From Chara braunii (Eukaryota; Streptophyta; Charophyceae; Charales; Characeae), in NCBI GenBank assembly GCA_003427395.1, contig BFEA01000366.1, positions 670,939 through 698,680 of the forward strand: a stretch of 27,742 nt of DNA. Direction: 5' to 3'. Shown piece after piece: positions 19,837 to 27,742 of the stretch. How positions within the stretch are numbered: the first letter of the stretch is position 1; each line of letters begins with the position of its first letter. Under the pieces are notes generated by a model. The model did no database searches and was not told the origin of the DNA. It saw only the letters and a list, made by a program, of their open reading frames with translations. A program made the translations under genes and the position numbers.

Positions 19837-21917
19837 GCTTCACAGGCCGAACAATATTTTTCTACTTCGGTGTATTGCCCGTCCCACCAATATAGCCTGC
19901 GGACCTTATCGAAAGTGCCTTTAACCCCCCTGTGACCTCCAACGACCCCATCGTGCAACTCCTCTATGACCGCCCTTCTTTCCTCTGGATCGCACAGCAC
20001 CCTCATGGGTATTGCAAACTTGGTGGGCCTCTTGAAGAGGTGGCCTCCTCGTAGGCAATAGCCCAACGCTTCTTGCCGGATTCTTTCAGTCCCTGTTTCC
20101 CTACTGGCCAAGTACAGTCCTATGTCTCGGTACTTCCCATCGTAGAGATTCGCGAGAAAGGTCCTTGGGCCCCCTTCCTCCCCTCGGCGGCTCCCCGCTA
20201 TTTGCGCCCTATTTGCGGCGACTTGCATTATCGCCTCTTCGGCCATTATCTCTTCTTCCTTCTTAAACCTAGGCAGGTCCTCCTCTCGAATGGGAAGTCG
20301 GGACAATCCATCGGCGACCTGGTTTTTGGTCCCCGATATCCTCTCGACCCTATAGTCATAAAGCCTGATATGGATCATCCAGCGTGCGATGGTCGGATCC
20401 GTCAATGAGAAATCATTTTGGAGGACCGCGGTCACTGCCGTCGGGTCCACCCTTAGGAGAAATCGTCGTCCGTACAGGTAGTGACGGAAAGATTTTAGGC
20501 AATGCAGCACCCCCAACACTTCCTTCTTGAATTGGCTATAATTTCTCTTTGCGGGGTTCAAGGTACGGCTCTCGAATCGCAACGGTCTCTCTCTCCCTTC
20601 CCTATCCTTTTGCGACAGGAGGCCCCCCACTGAGTGAGGTCCAGCGTCCGTGGATACTATGAATGGGCGACTCTCTTCGTCTTCAAAAAAAGGGACTCCT
20701 AGGACCTCTCCACCTTCGCGGAACTCCCCCTTCAAGGCCTCCATGGCTGCAGTTTGTTCTTCTCCCCAAATCCATCCTTCCGATTTCCTGAGGAGTCTTC
20801 TAAGGGGCTCCGCCTTCTCTCCATAGGCTTTTATGAAGATTCGCCAGTAGCCCACAACCCCTAGAAACTGTCGGGCCTCCGTTATGGATTTGAGTGGCGA
20901 TGGCCAAGTCATCAACGTTACTAGTTTCTCGGGGTCGGGCCTCCGCCCCTCCTTATCGCAAATGAACCCTAATATCTTGATGGAGGATACGCCCCAACGA
21001 CTCTTAGTCCCGCTTACCGTGAGGTTGGCGTCATCTAGTTTCTCAAGAACGTCCCTGACATCTTTCATATGGTCGGCCACAAACTTTCTAACCCCCGAGA
21101 AAACCTCTGTCTCATCCCGCTCGACCGGCCCTTTTATTGGGAAATCATCCAGGAAGACCTCCACCTTCTCCGGTATGAATTCCTTGAGGACCGTGATCAT
21201 GGCCCTTTGGAACACGGCTACCCCATTTGTCCAACCCATCGGTACCACCATCATTCGAACCAGCCCTAAGGGTGTATGCATGGCGGTCATGTGCCTGTCC
21301 CGGTAATCTAAGGGAATCTCGTGGTACCCTGAGAAGAGATCGCAAATAGAGTATATTGAGCAACCCGCTGACCCTTCCGCTAGCAAGTCGGCCTCAGGTA
21401 TAGACCCCACGTCTCTTACAGTGACTGCATTGGTCCTCTAGAGGTTCTGGATCCATCTCAGTTTGTTGCTACCTCCCTTCCTTAGAAAGAACCACTTATT
21501 GGAGTAGGCACTCTCGCAAGGCTCCGCGACGAATGTCCTGATCTTTTCCTTGATGAAGGCCACTATCTCTTCTTTCTCCTTTTGAGCATACTTCCATTGA
21601 GGCCTATCTTTCCAAGGGACGTGCAGGACCGTGTGGATCCGGGCAGGCTTAGCATACCTTGGGTCGATTCTCCCTCTCTCCGAGTCGTCGAAGGCAATGG
21701 CCTTATCGCAGCCCCTTAAGGTCATTGCTATGAACTTTTTTTCTTCCTCCGTGAGATTCCCATCTCCTATATCCATTTTGGCCAGTCTATCGGCTGTTAT
21801 CCTTTGCCCTTCCGTCTCTTTCCTCTTCCTGATGATATCTGCTATCTCCTCTTCCGATATCGTAGCTTCCCCCATTCTATCTCGGCTGACCGCGGCAGGT
21901 TTCACTTTCTCCGCCAC
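19764..21917 (-). pseudogene. Pol: reverse transcriptase, RNase H, integrase zinc finger
   Basis: One frame, split by a TAG at 21438-21440 just after NKLRWIQNL. In the 548-codon part: motif A CDLFSGYHEIPLD (D24), VVPMGWTNGVAVFQ, active site VFLDDFPIKGP (D88, D89), FICDKEGRRPDPEK and the primer grip/thumb region ARQFLGVVGYWRIFIKAY. RNase H has D255 (IVSTDAG), E297 (SQFKKEVLG) and ISGTKNQVADGLSRLP. The integrase HHCC finger has H486, H493, C523 and C526 (CSACEACQKR). The segment before the stop (21917-21438) is the start of RT, with RIDPRYAKPARIHTVLHV and FVAEPCESAYSNKWFF. All catalytic residues are kept. Confidence 0.92.
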
Positions 21918-22972
21918 GGTTTGGTGCTCTTAACTCCGCCGACTAGGGGGATCCCTCCAAAAAAAGACAAACTGACGCACCCACCGAACTCCTCCTCCTC
22001 GTCCTCCTTCTCGTACCCCATACCGTTAATTACAATCCTATCCCCCACGTCCTCGATCTCCAATTGGTCCCCCTTGGGTCCCCTATCCGTTAGGGGCACT
22101 TCCTCTAGACGGACTCGACACACCCTCAACTGGGCCCCTTTGCGCCTAGTAAGGCTGGTCCGGTTACGTTCATCTTGCACGTCCACGGTCTTTAGGACCA
22201 CTCGAATTCCATCAGGACTTTGGATCGACAAAGTTTGACTTCCATCCGGCAAATCAACTGTGGTTGCGTGTACCGCGCTCAGCCAGGTTCTCCCGAGGAT
22301 CAATTCGGAGGAGCATTCTTTTACCGAAAAGATAAGAACCGTGGCCTCTACCCCAGCTACCTCAATCACGGGGTTATGACATACTCCTTCCGCCGGTTGC
22401 AACTTGTTGTCGGCTACCACCATCGACATTGACACCCCTCGATCTATCTCCAAGCCTAGTTCTCGTGTGATGGAGTCCCTACAAACCGTAGATTCGGACC
22501 CGTTATCCACAAGAGCCCTCATATTTTTCTCACTTACTATCGCCTGGAGCTGGCCGCTACCCAGCACATAAAATTTCTTGGCCTCTTCTCCCGAGAAGAA
22601 GTTGGCAGGTAGCTCCTCCAGGGTAATGCGGGAAGCCTGAACCTCTTCTTTGGTCGGACCCTCCACCGGCACCGTGGGTCCCCCGACGATCGGGACTCTA
22701 ACCTTTCTTGTGATGCTTAGAAGCTCCTCCCTGGCGCTTTTGCTTGCGGCTAGATATTCCAGAAGCGTGCACTACATAGGCTGCATCAGGGTTCTCCTAA
22801 GGGGGGCTACCGTATCTATCTCATCCAGGGTGCACTTCCTTTCGAACTTTTTGGGGACCCTTTTCTTAGGTGATTTTGGTGAGGTAGGCTCTTCCTTCTT
22901 TTCCTCCACTGCTTTCGCATCGGTCATTGGCTGGTCATTGTCGCCGCTTTTTACCTCCGTACTCTCCGTCAC
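21902..22972 (-). pseudogene. Aspartic protease and preceding linker
   Basis: The retroviral-type protease active site reads ALVDNGSESTV (DNGS instead of DTG/DSG). It is followed by the flap region and SELILGRTWL, the second conserved block. A charged Lys/Glu/Pro linker (SPKSPKKRVPKKFERK) precedes it in the same frame, separated by a TAG at 22772-22774. The frame ends at 21902, 15 nt past the first codons listed for RT, so RT needs a one-base shift. Cleaves the Gag-Pol precursor in active relatives. Asn in place of Ser/Thr at the active site is unusual and could reduce activity. Confidence 0.8.
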
Positions 22973-23023
22973 GCTTGCTTGGTTCTCCGAGGTCTCATCC
23001 CCGACCTGCGTCCTTACCCTCAG

Positions 23024-23413
23024 TCAGGGTCTCTCCTCCTCGGCCTGTGTATCTATGAACTTGATGCTTGATACTTGGGGTTCCCTAATGGACAACCCTC
23101 TTGGTGACTCCACCGTTTGGATGTGAGCCGCGCTGGAGGAGCCCCCAACCTCCGGCTTCTTTCCCAACCTAGCCGCTTGAAGGGCCACCCTCTTGTCCAC
23201 GTTCACCTTCATCGATGGATAGAAGGAGACCGCCTCTCCGCTATCTCCCCACACAACCCACTTGTTTTCATTCAACTTGACTACTCCCAATCTCAAGGCC
23301 TCCATGAGATAAGGGCAGTCCCTTTTGATGTGGTTTTCTTTGTTGCAGTAGACACACCCGGCCCGAGCTTGGGGGTTGTTGGGACGCGGACCCCCTTGTG
23401 TTGTTGTCGCCAT
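23024..23413 (-). pseudogene. Gag nucleocapsid: CCHC zinc knuckle
   Basis: C20-V-Y-C23-x4-H28-x4-C33 is a classic CX2CX4HX4C RNA-binding knuckle (CVYCNKENHIKRDC), preceded by a Pro/Ala-rich spacer. It is in the same frame as the protease but one base out of register with the capsid frame (shift near 23470-23510). It ends at a TGA (23024-23026), after which the frame continues into the protease linker. A frame change between capsid and knuckle is more likely decay than programmed, since no slippery site is obvious. Confidence 0.85.
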
Positions 23414-25272
23414 GGGCGCAGGCGGAGCCGGTGGTGGCGGTGCCGGTGGTGGCGGCGCTCTAACCTCCGGTCGCGGCCCAGGGGCCCTAGCTTGAGGGGC
23501 GTCTCACCACCTTCCATCCCTAGCATCCTTCCAATGGGAATTTCCCCAATCGGAACCTCGATCCCCCCTATCTCCCTGTCGTTCCTCCAACCTCCCTGGC
23601 CACTCGGTTCGTTCCTCCATTCGGTAGGCCGGTCTCCCCACCAGGGAATCGGGGGACCAGGTAGCGGTCTATCGTTCCCCCTCGGACCATCATTCCGTGT
23701 CCCTCGCATGTTGCAGAGAGCCATGTCCAAGGTCTCTTTCATGTATTCTCTTACGTCTACCCCTCCCCCTGTGAAAACCACTTCGACTACTTTCTTGAAA
23801 TTTGCAGAATCCCTCGGGGCCTTCTCAAGGACCTCCTTCCTCTTTTCTTCGGGCAGATGCAGCATGAACATTACGCACTTGTCTACCTCGGACAGCATAC
23901 CCCTATCCACTAGGGCTTGGGACAGACGCTTGAACCTACGGGTAAAGGCCACCAAGCTCTCTCTTTCCCCCCTTGTAATACATCTCAAGCCCTCAACGGT
24001 CGGGATCAGGTCATCACAGGCGAACGTCTATAATAGGCTTGCCCTGAAGGTCCTCCATCGTCCGTCAGAAGGGTAGATAGCTCGGATCGCGGTGTCTAAC
24101 TCGGGGTCCGAGTGCTGGATGAAATAATCGATCCATTCCCTTTCGGAGAATCTCTTACGGTAAGCGTAGCTTTCCCATTTTTCCACGAACCCTGCCACGT
24201 CTCGTCCATAAAAAAAAAGCGTCTCCAGACCCAGGTTGACGTCATAATAGAGCACCCGTCGGTCGTCATATCGGCGAAAATAGGGACCTTCCATAGGTTC
24301 ATCGCTTGTCGGATCGTATGGCTTGTATCACGAGGGATCGGGCTCCTCTACCCGGCCTCGAGGTCTTGATGGCTCCCAGGGGTCTTCCCTGTAGCGGCCC
24401 CGCTCATTCGGCCAGTCCGCTTCCCACCGAGCGTGGTCCGGCCCTCTAAAACTCCTCCGGGCCTCCATCCCTTGACTCCTGCCTGTTATCTCGCCAGGTG
24501 CCCAAGCCGCATCTGCTTCTCTCACGGCCCATCTACGTGACCTACTACCAGCCTCCACCGGCCTTCGGTCTCTAAGACCCCTTCTACTTGGTCCCCCTTC
24601 TTCCGTCTGGAGTGGTCGGTACCCCCCCCTGTCTCTTGGGAATTCCGGGGCTTCTCCCATTCTTGCGCCCGGCAAATCCCCCCACTGAGATTCTATAGGG
24701 AGGCCTCTCGAGCCCTCGATCGTCCCTTCCCGCGCAGGCATTCGCCTTTCAATGCCAGTTCTTGATCCCACTAAGGCCTGCCTTTCACCGGCGACGCCCT
24801 CCAGAATCCTGTCGGCCCATCTCCGCGGCCGGCCGTCGGCCTCGGCTGACCCCCCCTCTCGCAAGTCTCTCCCGCCCCGACACACCTCTTCCTCTCCCCT
24901 AAGCGGTCGATACCCTTGTCTATCTCTAGAGAATTCCCGTGCTTCCTCTAATCGGGCCTCCGTATCCATCAGGTCCGCCCACCGGGACTCCACCGGAATA
25001 CCCCTAGCGGCTTCCGCTACCCCTTCGTTCACCTGCACCCGCGGCCCCACATCCCTGTGCACTCGCACTTCCGTGCCAGACCTTTGCCCCTCCCCGGCTT
25101 GTCCTTCTCCCGGAGCCACTTCAGGATCTCCTTCAGCTTGCGCTTCCGTTCCTCCTGCCATTGCCTCCACTACCCTACTTAGAGTGGCCCCCAACTCGGG
25201 GCTCTTCACTATCCCCCTTCTTTCAGTGGCTTCAGGTGGACTGGGGAGACCAGTCCCTACTTCACTCTTCAT
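23293..25272 (-). pseudogene. Gag: Arg-rich N-terminal domain and capsid-like domain
   Basis: It starts at ATG (25272), 17 nt after the stop of the preceding small ORF. Residues 1-314 form a long Arg/Glu/Gly-rich disordered region. It contains a duplicated unit: residues 90-154 and 189-251, both with GIPVESRW/GLPIESQW, RDRxGYRPL and RRWA. A TGA (24328-24330) and a TAG (24028-24030) interrupt an otherwise single frame. Then a capsid-like part follows: FVEKWESYAYRKRF, ESLVAFTRRFKRLSQ and FMLHLPEEKRKEVLEK, resembling the helical retrotransposon Gag domain. Forms the virus-like particle in active relatives. Confidence 0.75.
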
Positions 25273-25291
25273 GCGTCCTTATTGGCAATCC

Positions 25292-25885
25292 CTAGTCGCC
25301 TCCTTCACTATTGTCGGCGTCACTTCCTGTTTCACTCTCCTTACTACTATCCCTGTTTCCTCTCGAGTCCCTTTCCTCTTCCGATCCCCCCTTGCCCTCA
25401 CTAGAATCCTCGTCCGCACCTTCCCCCTCTGACTCCTCACTGGTTACCGTCCACCAAGAGTCCCTCAGTTTCTTCTTCTCACTGGCGGCCAACGCAAGAT
25501 TCGCTATCTCAAGATCCGAGATACCCCTAACCCCCTCTTGCGCACACCTCCTAATCAGATCCCTATCCACATCACCAGCTTGCCCGGAGAACAGAGGCTT
25601 GATGAACTCCCCGACACGGGTCCACCACTCGAAGTCGGTGTCTTCCCTCGACTCCCAGCACTGGGTGAATAGCTCATGGCCTCCTTCTTCCCCCAGCGGA
25701 AATTTTTCTATCACTTGACCCCTCAGTCGGACTCTCCTCACGGTCTCGTCGTCACCATAGAGTAGTCGATAGGCCCAGGTAGGGATGGTCCAAGTTCTCC
25801 CGTGGGCTGACCTCGGAACTTCCTCCCTCCCTCGGTATTCCACCTTATCGATCACGGGGGTCCCCGGTGCCAACTCTCCTCAACC
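25292..25885 (-). CDS. Accessory ORF5, unknown, no ATG
   Basis: A 193-codon frame with no ATG anywhere inside it. A TGA lies a few codons upstream of its first usable position, so it can be translated only by a +1 move from ORF4, whose end it overlaps (about 25845-25885). The N-terminal 125 residues (REEVPR ... ISDLEIANLALAASEKKKLRD) resemble the body of ORF1 (WEEIPR ... LDPSDLIRVAIACRQRKLRD). The C-terminus is a Ser/Glu/Asp-rich acidic tail. No known domain. It may be the second half of one protein with ORF4. Confidence 0.45.
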
Positions 25886-26183
25886 TATGTACTCGTTCTA
25901 GGGCTCTCCCGGCGATGCCTAGAGGATCTTTCCCTTCAACTAATTCAGTTGTGAAGACTAGCCGGGCTTCAGGGGACAAAAAGATTTCTGCTTTCCTCGC
26001 GCAGCGGTTCCCCTCGGACGCTACTGAGAATCTGACCACAGTTTCTTGCTCGTAAATCTCGAAGAACTCAGTAGTCACCTCTCCTTCTCCTCTAATTCTT
26101 GGGAGTGTCACTCCATATCTCCCTCCCCACGTCCAAACCCTTTCTATGGTACCGTAAGGGTCCCCCTTTTCGTATCTAATCAT
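25845..26183 (-). CDS. Accessory ORF4, unknown
   Basis: It starts at ATG (26183), 7 nt after the ORF3 stop: 112 codons, ending at TAA (25845). The composition suggests beta strands (RVWTWGGRYGVTL, FFEIYEQETVVRF). The segment AEIFLSPEA ... LVEGKDPLG aligns with ARIFLSKEG ... LRLGHDPLW at the start of ORF1, where the following module is in the same frame. The junction with ORF5 contains GAC CCC CGT, and CCC-C is a plausible +1 slip site, but a simple one-base mutation explains it equally well. Confidence 0.45.
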   Translation of the reverse strand: MIRYEKGDPYGTIERVWTWGGRYGVTLPRIRGEGEVTTEFFEIYEQETVVRFSVASEGNRCARKAEIFLSPEARLVFTTELVEGKDPLGIAGRALERVHRLRRVGTGDPRDR

Positions 26184-26190
26184 AGGAGCT

Positions 26191-26667
26191 TCACCTCACC
26201 CCTGTCAATCTTGTGGCGGCCTCGAGCAACGAGTCTTCGCACTCGGTGCGACCGGTCTCTTCGTCCCTTCGCAGAGTCTGGCGCAGAGCCTCCTCGTACT
26301 CTCCTGTTCTATCCCAAAATCTGGTCTCTACGAGGTGTGTCCTCGACGTCAGTGGCGTCCCCAGAGACCTTGAGTTCTCCTCGAATTTTCTTTCTACTTC
26401 CAGCAAGGGCTCCCTCCAAATCCTTGAAAACCTCACGCCACTCGCGTCTCTAATGTAGACCGAGAAGGTAGCTTGCGTGGTCCAGTTCCTCCTTTTCCAC
26501 AAAGCTATCCATCGGACCTCCACTAGAAACTCCGTCTCGGCGCGGACCACCCGGTCCTCTTCCAAAGCCAGATTAAGCTCCACACCCCCTTCGACCCTTA
26601 CCTCACTTCTGTCCTCGTAGGTCTCTAACTCCCAACGAATCCTATTGGAGACGAACGTGGCTCTCAT
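26191..26667 (-). CDS. Accessory ORF3, unknown
   Basis: It starts at ATG (26667), 4 nt after the ORF2 stop, and has 158 codons. The first two thirds look beta-rich (ATFVSNRIRWELETY, TEFLVEVRWIALW, ATFSVYIRDASGVRF). The last third is helical with ECEDSLLEAATRL, which faintly resembles IKLLETATIAIL of ORF2. No family recognised and no signal peptide or membrane segment. The tight packing with its neighbours suggests one transcript with re-initiation, or parts of an originally longer protein. Confidence 0.45.
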   Translation of the reverse strand: MRATFVSNRIRWELETYEDRSEVRVEGGVELNLALEEDRVVRAETEFLVEVRWIALWKRRNWTTQATFSVYIRDASGVRFSRIWREPLLEVERKFEENSRSLGTPLTSRTHLVETRFWDRTGEYEEALRQTLRRDEETGRTECEDSLLEAATRLTGVR

Positions 26668-26671
26668 TCCC

Positions 26672-26860
26672 TCACCACGAGAGAAGGTCTATCGTGACCT
26701 CGTCGAGGATAGCGATCGTGGCCGTTTCAAGCAGCTTGATCCTGGCTAAGGACCCAGGCCTAGCCCTCCTCTCTTCTCCCCAGCATAGAGCAAGGATCCG
26801 GTGAACTTCTTCCCTCACTCTTTCCAACCCCACTAGCTCCTCAAGGTCCGGCTCGGTCAT
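26672..26860 (-). CDS. Accessory ORF2, small unknown
   Basis: It starts at ATG (26860) inside the last 20 nt of ORF1 and has 62 codons. It looks wholly helical and charged, with a Leu-rich heptad-like pattern (EELVGLERVREEVHRIL, then IKLLETATIAILDEV), possibly a short coiled-coil. It ends 4 nt before the ATG of ORF3. No family recognised. Its short length and position would suit a small regulatory or structural peptide, but a fragment of a longer Gag precursor is also possible. Confidence 0.35.
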   Translation of the reverse strand: MTEPDLEELVGLERVREEVHRILALCWGEERRARPGSLARIKLLETATIAILDEVTIDLLSW

Positions 26861-27440
26861 CCCTTAACTTTCGTTGACGACACGCAATTGCTACCCGAAT
26901 CAAATCAGAGGGGTCCAGCCCTGCTAGCTCTCCCTCGTAGATCTCACCCAGGTACCTCCAAGATATCTTAGATTCCCTTGCGTGGCGACCCCATCCTTCA
27001 AAAGCGTAGCTCAGGTCCTCCAGAGTCGCCCAATCGTCTCTATAGGGATCCCGAAAACACCAAGTTAACAAGATGTGCAGGTCTGATCCCGTGAACTTGA
27101 ACTGACTTAGGATGGAAACCCTCCGTCCTACCGCCTTCTTAACAGCCTCGGAGGGGTAAATTCGCTTAAATATAAAACGGGGGACCTCCACCGGCTCGCT
27201 GGAGATGAACCGCGGTATTTCTTCCCAACCTCCGTAGGTTACCAGATATTCCTCGTTGCGTCCTTCGTGAGGTCCCAACTCCTCTACTAACTCCCCAAGC
27301 CGGCCTCTCACGGCTAGAGCGTCCCAAAGAGGGTCATGTCCAAGGCGCAAGCTACTCGCTATCTCAACAAAACCCTCCTTCGAAAGGAATATTCGGGCTT
27401 CCCCAACTACGACCTCACCCTGGCGACTCCAACAGAAAAA
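26841..27440 (-). CDS. Accessory ORF1, unknown, start unclear
   Basis: Open from a TGA near 27468 to TGA at 26841, with no ATG in the frame. The start may lie in an upstream exon, be a non-ATG codon, or have been lost. Recognisable order: ARIFLSKEG ... GHDPLW (compare ORF4), then WEEIPR ... LDPSDLIRVAIACRQRKLRDD (compare ORF5). ORF1 thus looks like a fused form of the ORF4-ORF5 pair. It is the first coding sequence of the element on the minus strand. Confidence 0.45.
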   Translation of the reverse strand, partial: FFCWSRQGEVVVGEARIFLSKEGFVEIASSLRLGHDPLWDALAVRGRLGELVEELGPHEGRNEEYLVTYGGWEEIPRFISSEPVEVPRFIFKRIYPSEAVKKAVGRRVSILSQFKFTGSDLHILLTWCFRDPYRDDWATLEDLSYAFEGWGRHARESKISWRYLGEIYEGELAGLDPSDLIRVAIACRQRKLRDDRAGP

Positions 27441-27448
27441 TTGTCGCC
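27418..27448 (-). other. Possible primer-binding site / hairpin at the element's 5' end
   Basis: On the minus strand TGGAGTCGCCAGGGTGAG begins with TGG, as a tRNA-primed site would, and sits just before ORF1 coding similarity starts. The same place forms a stem, GGCGAC (27422-27427) with GTCGCC (27443-27448). I could not match it to a tRNA 3' end, and the base before it is not the expected CA of an LTR end, so this is weak. Confidence 0.2.
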
Positions 27449-27559
27449 GAAATTCAACAAAATTTCATTTTGATGTCTAACTTATTCACGCCAGAAGGAT
27501 TGTGACCAACTGTTGAAACTGGGTCTTCTGCTGTGTTCAATTACTCATCAACATTATCA

Positions 27560-27685
27560 ACTTATTCCCAACGAGTCCAACATGGTTTCCAACAGGTCTC
27601 AAACTTTTTCTCAACGACTCCAACATGGTTTCGTACAGGCCTCTAACATGAACCAACACGTATCCAACATGGTTCTTGACCCACA
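27560..27685. repeat. About 43-bp degenerate tandem repeat, three copies
   Basis: TCCAACATGGTT recurs at 27576, 27619 and 27663. The first two are within CAACGASTCCAACATGGTTTC and followed by ACAGGYCTC. A related CGACTCCAACAG appears at 27424, next to the start of the Ty3 coding region, so the array may belong to that element's leader or LTR. A (GT)n run closes the window at 27711-27729. Confidence 0.75.
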
Positions 27686-27742
27686 TTTCGGCACATGATA
27701 GGCGAAAGAGTGCGTGTGTGTGTGTGTGGCGGTCGTGCACTG

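Larger units (their letters stand above)
18620..27440 (-). mobile_element. Ty3/gypsy retrotransposon, decayed, with extra ORFs upstream of gag
   Basis: About 8.8 kb of coding sequence on the minus strand: five small ORFs (27440-25292), Gag (25272-23024), protease (22672-21902), RT/RNase H (21917 to about 20150), integrase (to 18620). The PR-RT-RH-INT order places it in Ty3/gypsy. There is no envelope-like gene. Eight in-frame stops and about four one-base shifts break gag-pol. LTRs could not be defined: the 5' one would be at or beyond the right window edge. Confidence 0.9.

Noticed and set aside
23117-24076. 319-codon + strand frame
   Set aside because: Antisense to the Gag capsid and knuckle, which carry clear motifs; Pro/Ser/Arg-rich shadow composition.
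24752-25432. 226-codon + strand frame
   Set aside because: Antisense shadow of the Arg-rich Gag domain and ORF5; no domain.

Overview
This is a transposon-rich eukaryotic window and I see no convincing host gene. A plant-lineage genome, possibly a streptophyte alga such as Chara, fits the L1-type LINE with a zf-RVT zinc finger, the long Ty3-type element, the many microsatellites and the scaffold gap inside a (TC)n tract. That assignment is an inference from general style (about 0.45 confident).

Layout. 1-4480: non-coding sequence with short tandem arrays (46-bp and 35-bp units), microsatellites, a 56-base A run and a 300-bp fold-back element. 4480-8940: a nest of LINE-derived pieces. It holds six copies of a structured 3' tail that mostly ends in poly(A), one 5'-truncated LINE on the + strand (5399-6873), and an inverted tail-to-tail pair around one A run. 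8708-about 15000: a nearly full-length but broken L1-like LINE on the minus strand: ORF1, APE endonuclease, reverse transcriptase, zinc finger, a conserved C-terminal extension and the structured 3' tail. 15020-15500: a 161-bp higher-order tandem repeat made of three 54-bp subunits. 15625-15853: (TC)n with 45 N. 15856-18619: a pyrimidine-rich non-coding stretch, probably the 3' end of the next element. 18620-about 27440: a Ty3/gypsy retrotransposon on the minus strand. 27440-27742: its leader side, with a 43-bp repeat.

The Ty3 element reads, 5' to 3' on the minus strand: five small ORFs, then Gag (Arg-rich domain with an internal duplication, capsid-like part, CCHC knuckle), aspartic protease, RT, RNase H, integrase (HHCC, D-D-35-E, GPY) and a very basic C-terminal tail. 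Pol details (the LDDFPIKGP site, the LANRW-GPY block) look more like fungal Ty3 elements than plant chromoviruses. It is decayed: at least eight in-frame stops and several one-base shifts.

The most unusual parts are: (1) the small ORFs upstream of gag, packed with 4-19 nt spacing or overlap, with two of them (or two pairs) apparently paralogous; (2) the LINE 3' tail with three stem-loops, one showing a compensatory base-pair change between subfamilies; (3) the conserved roughly 150-residue extension after the LINE zinc finger, seen in two independent copies.
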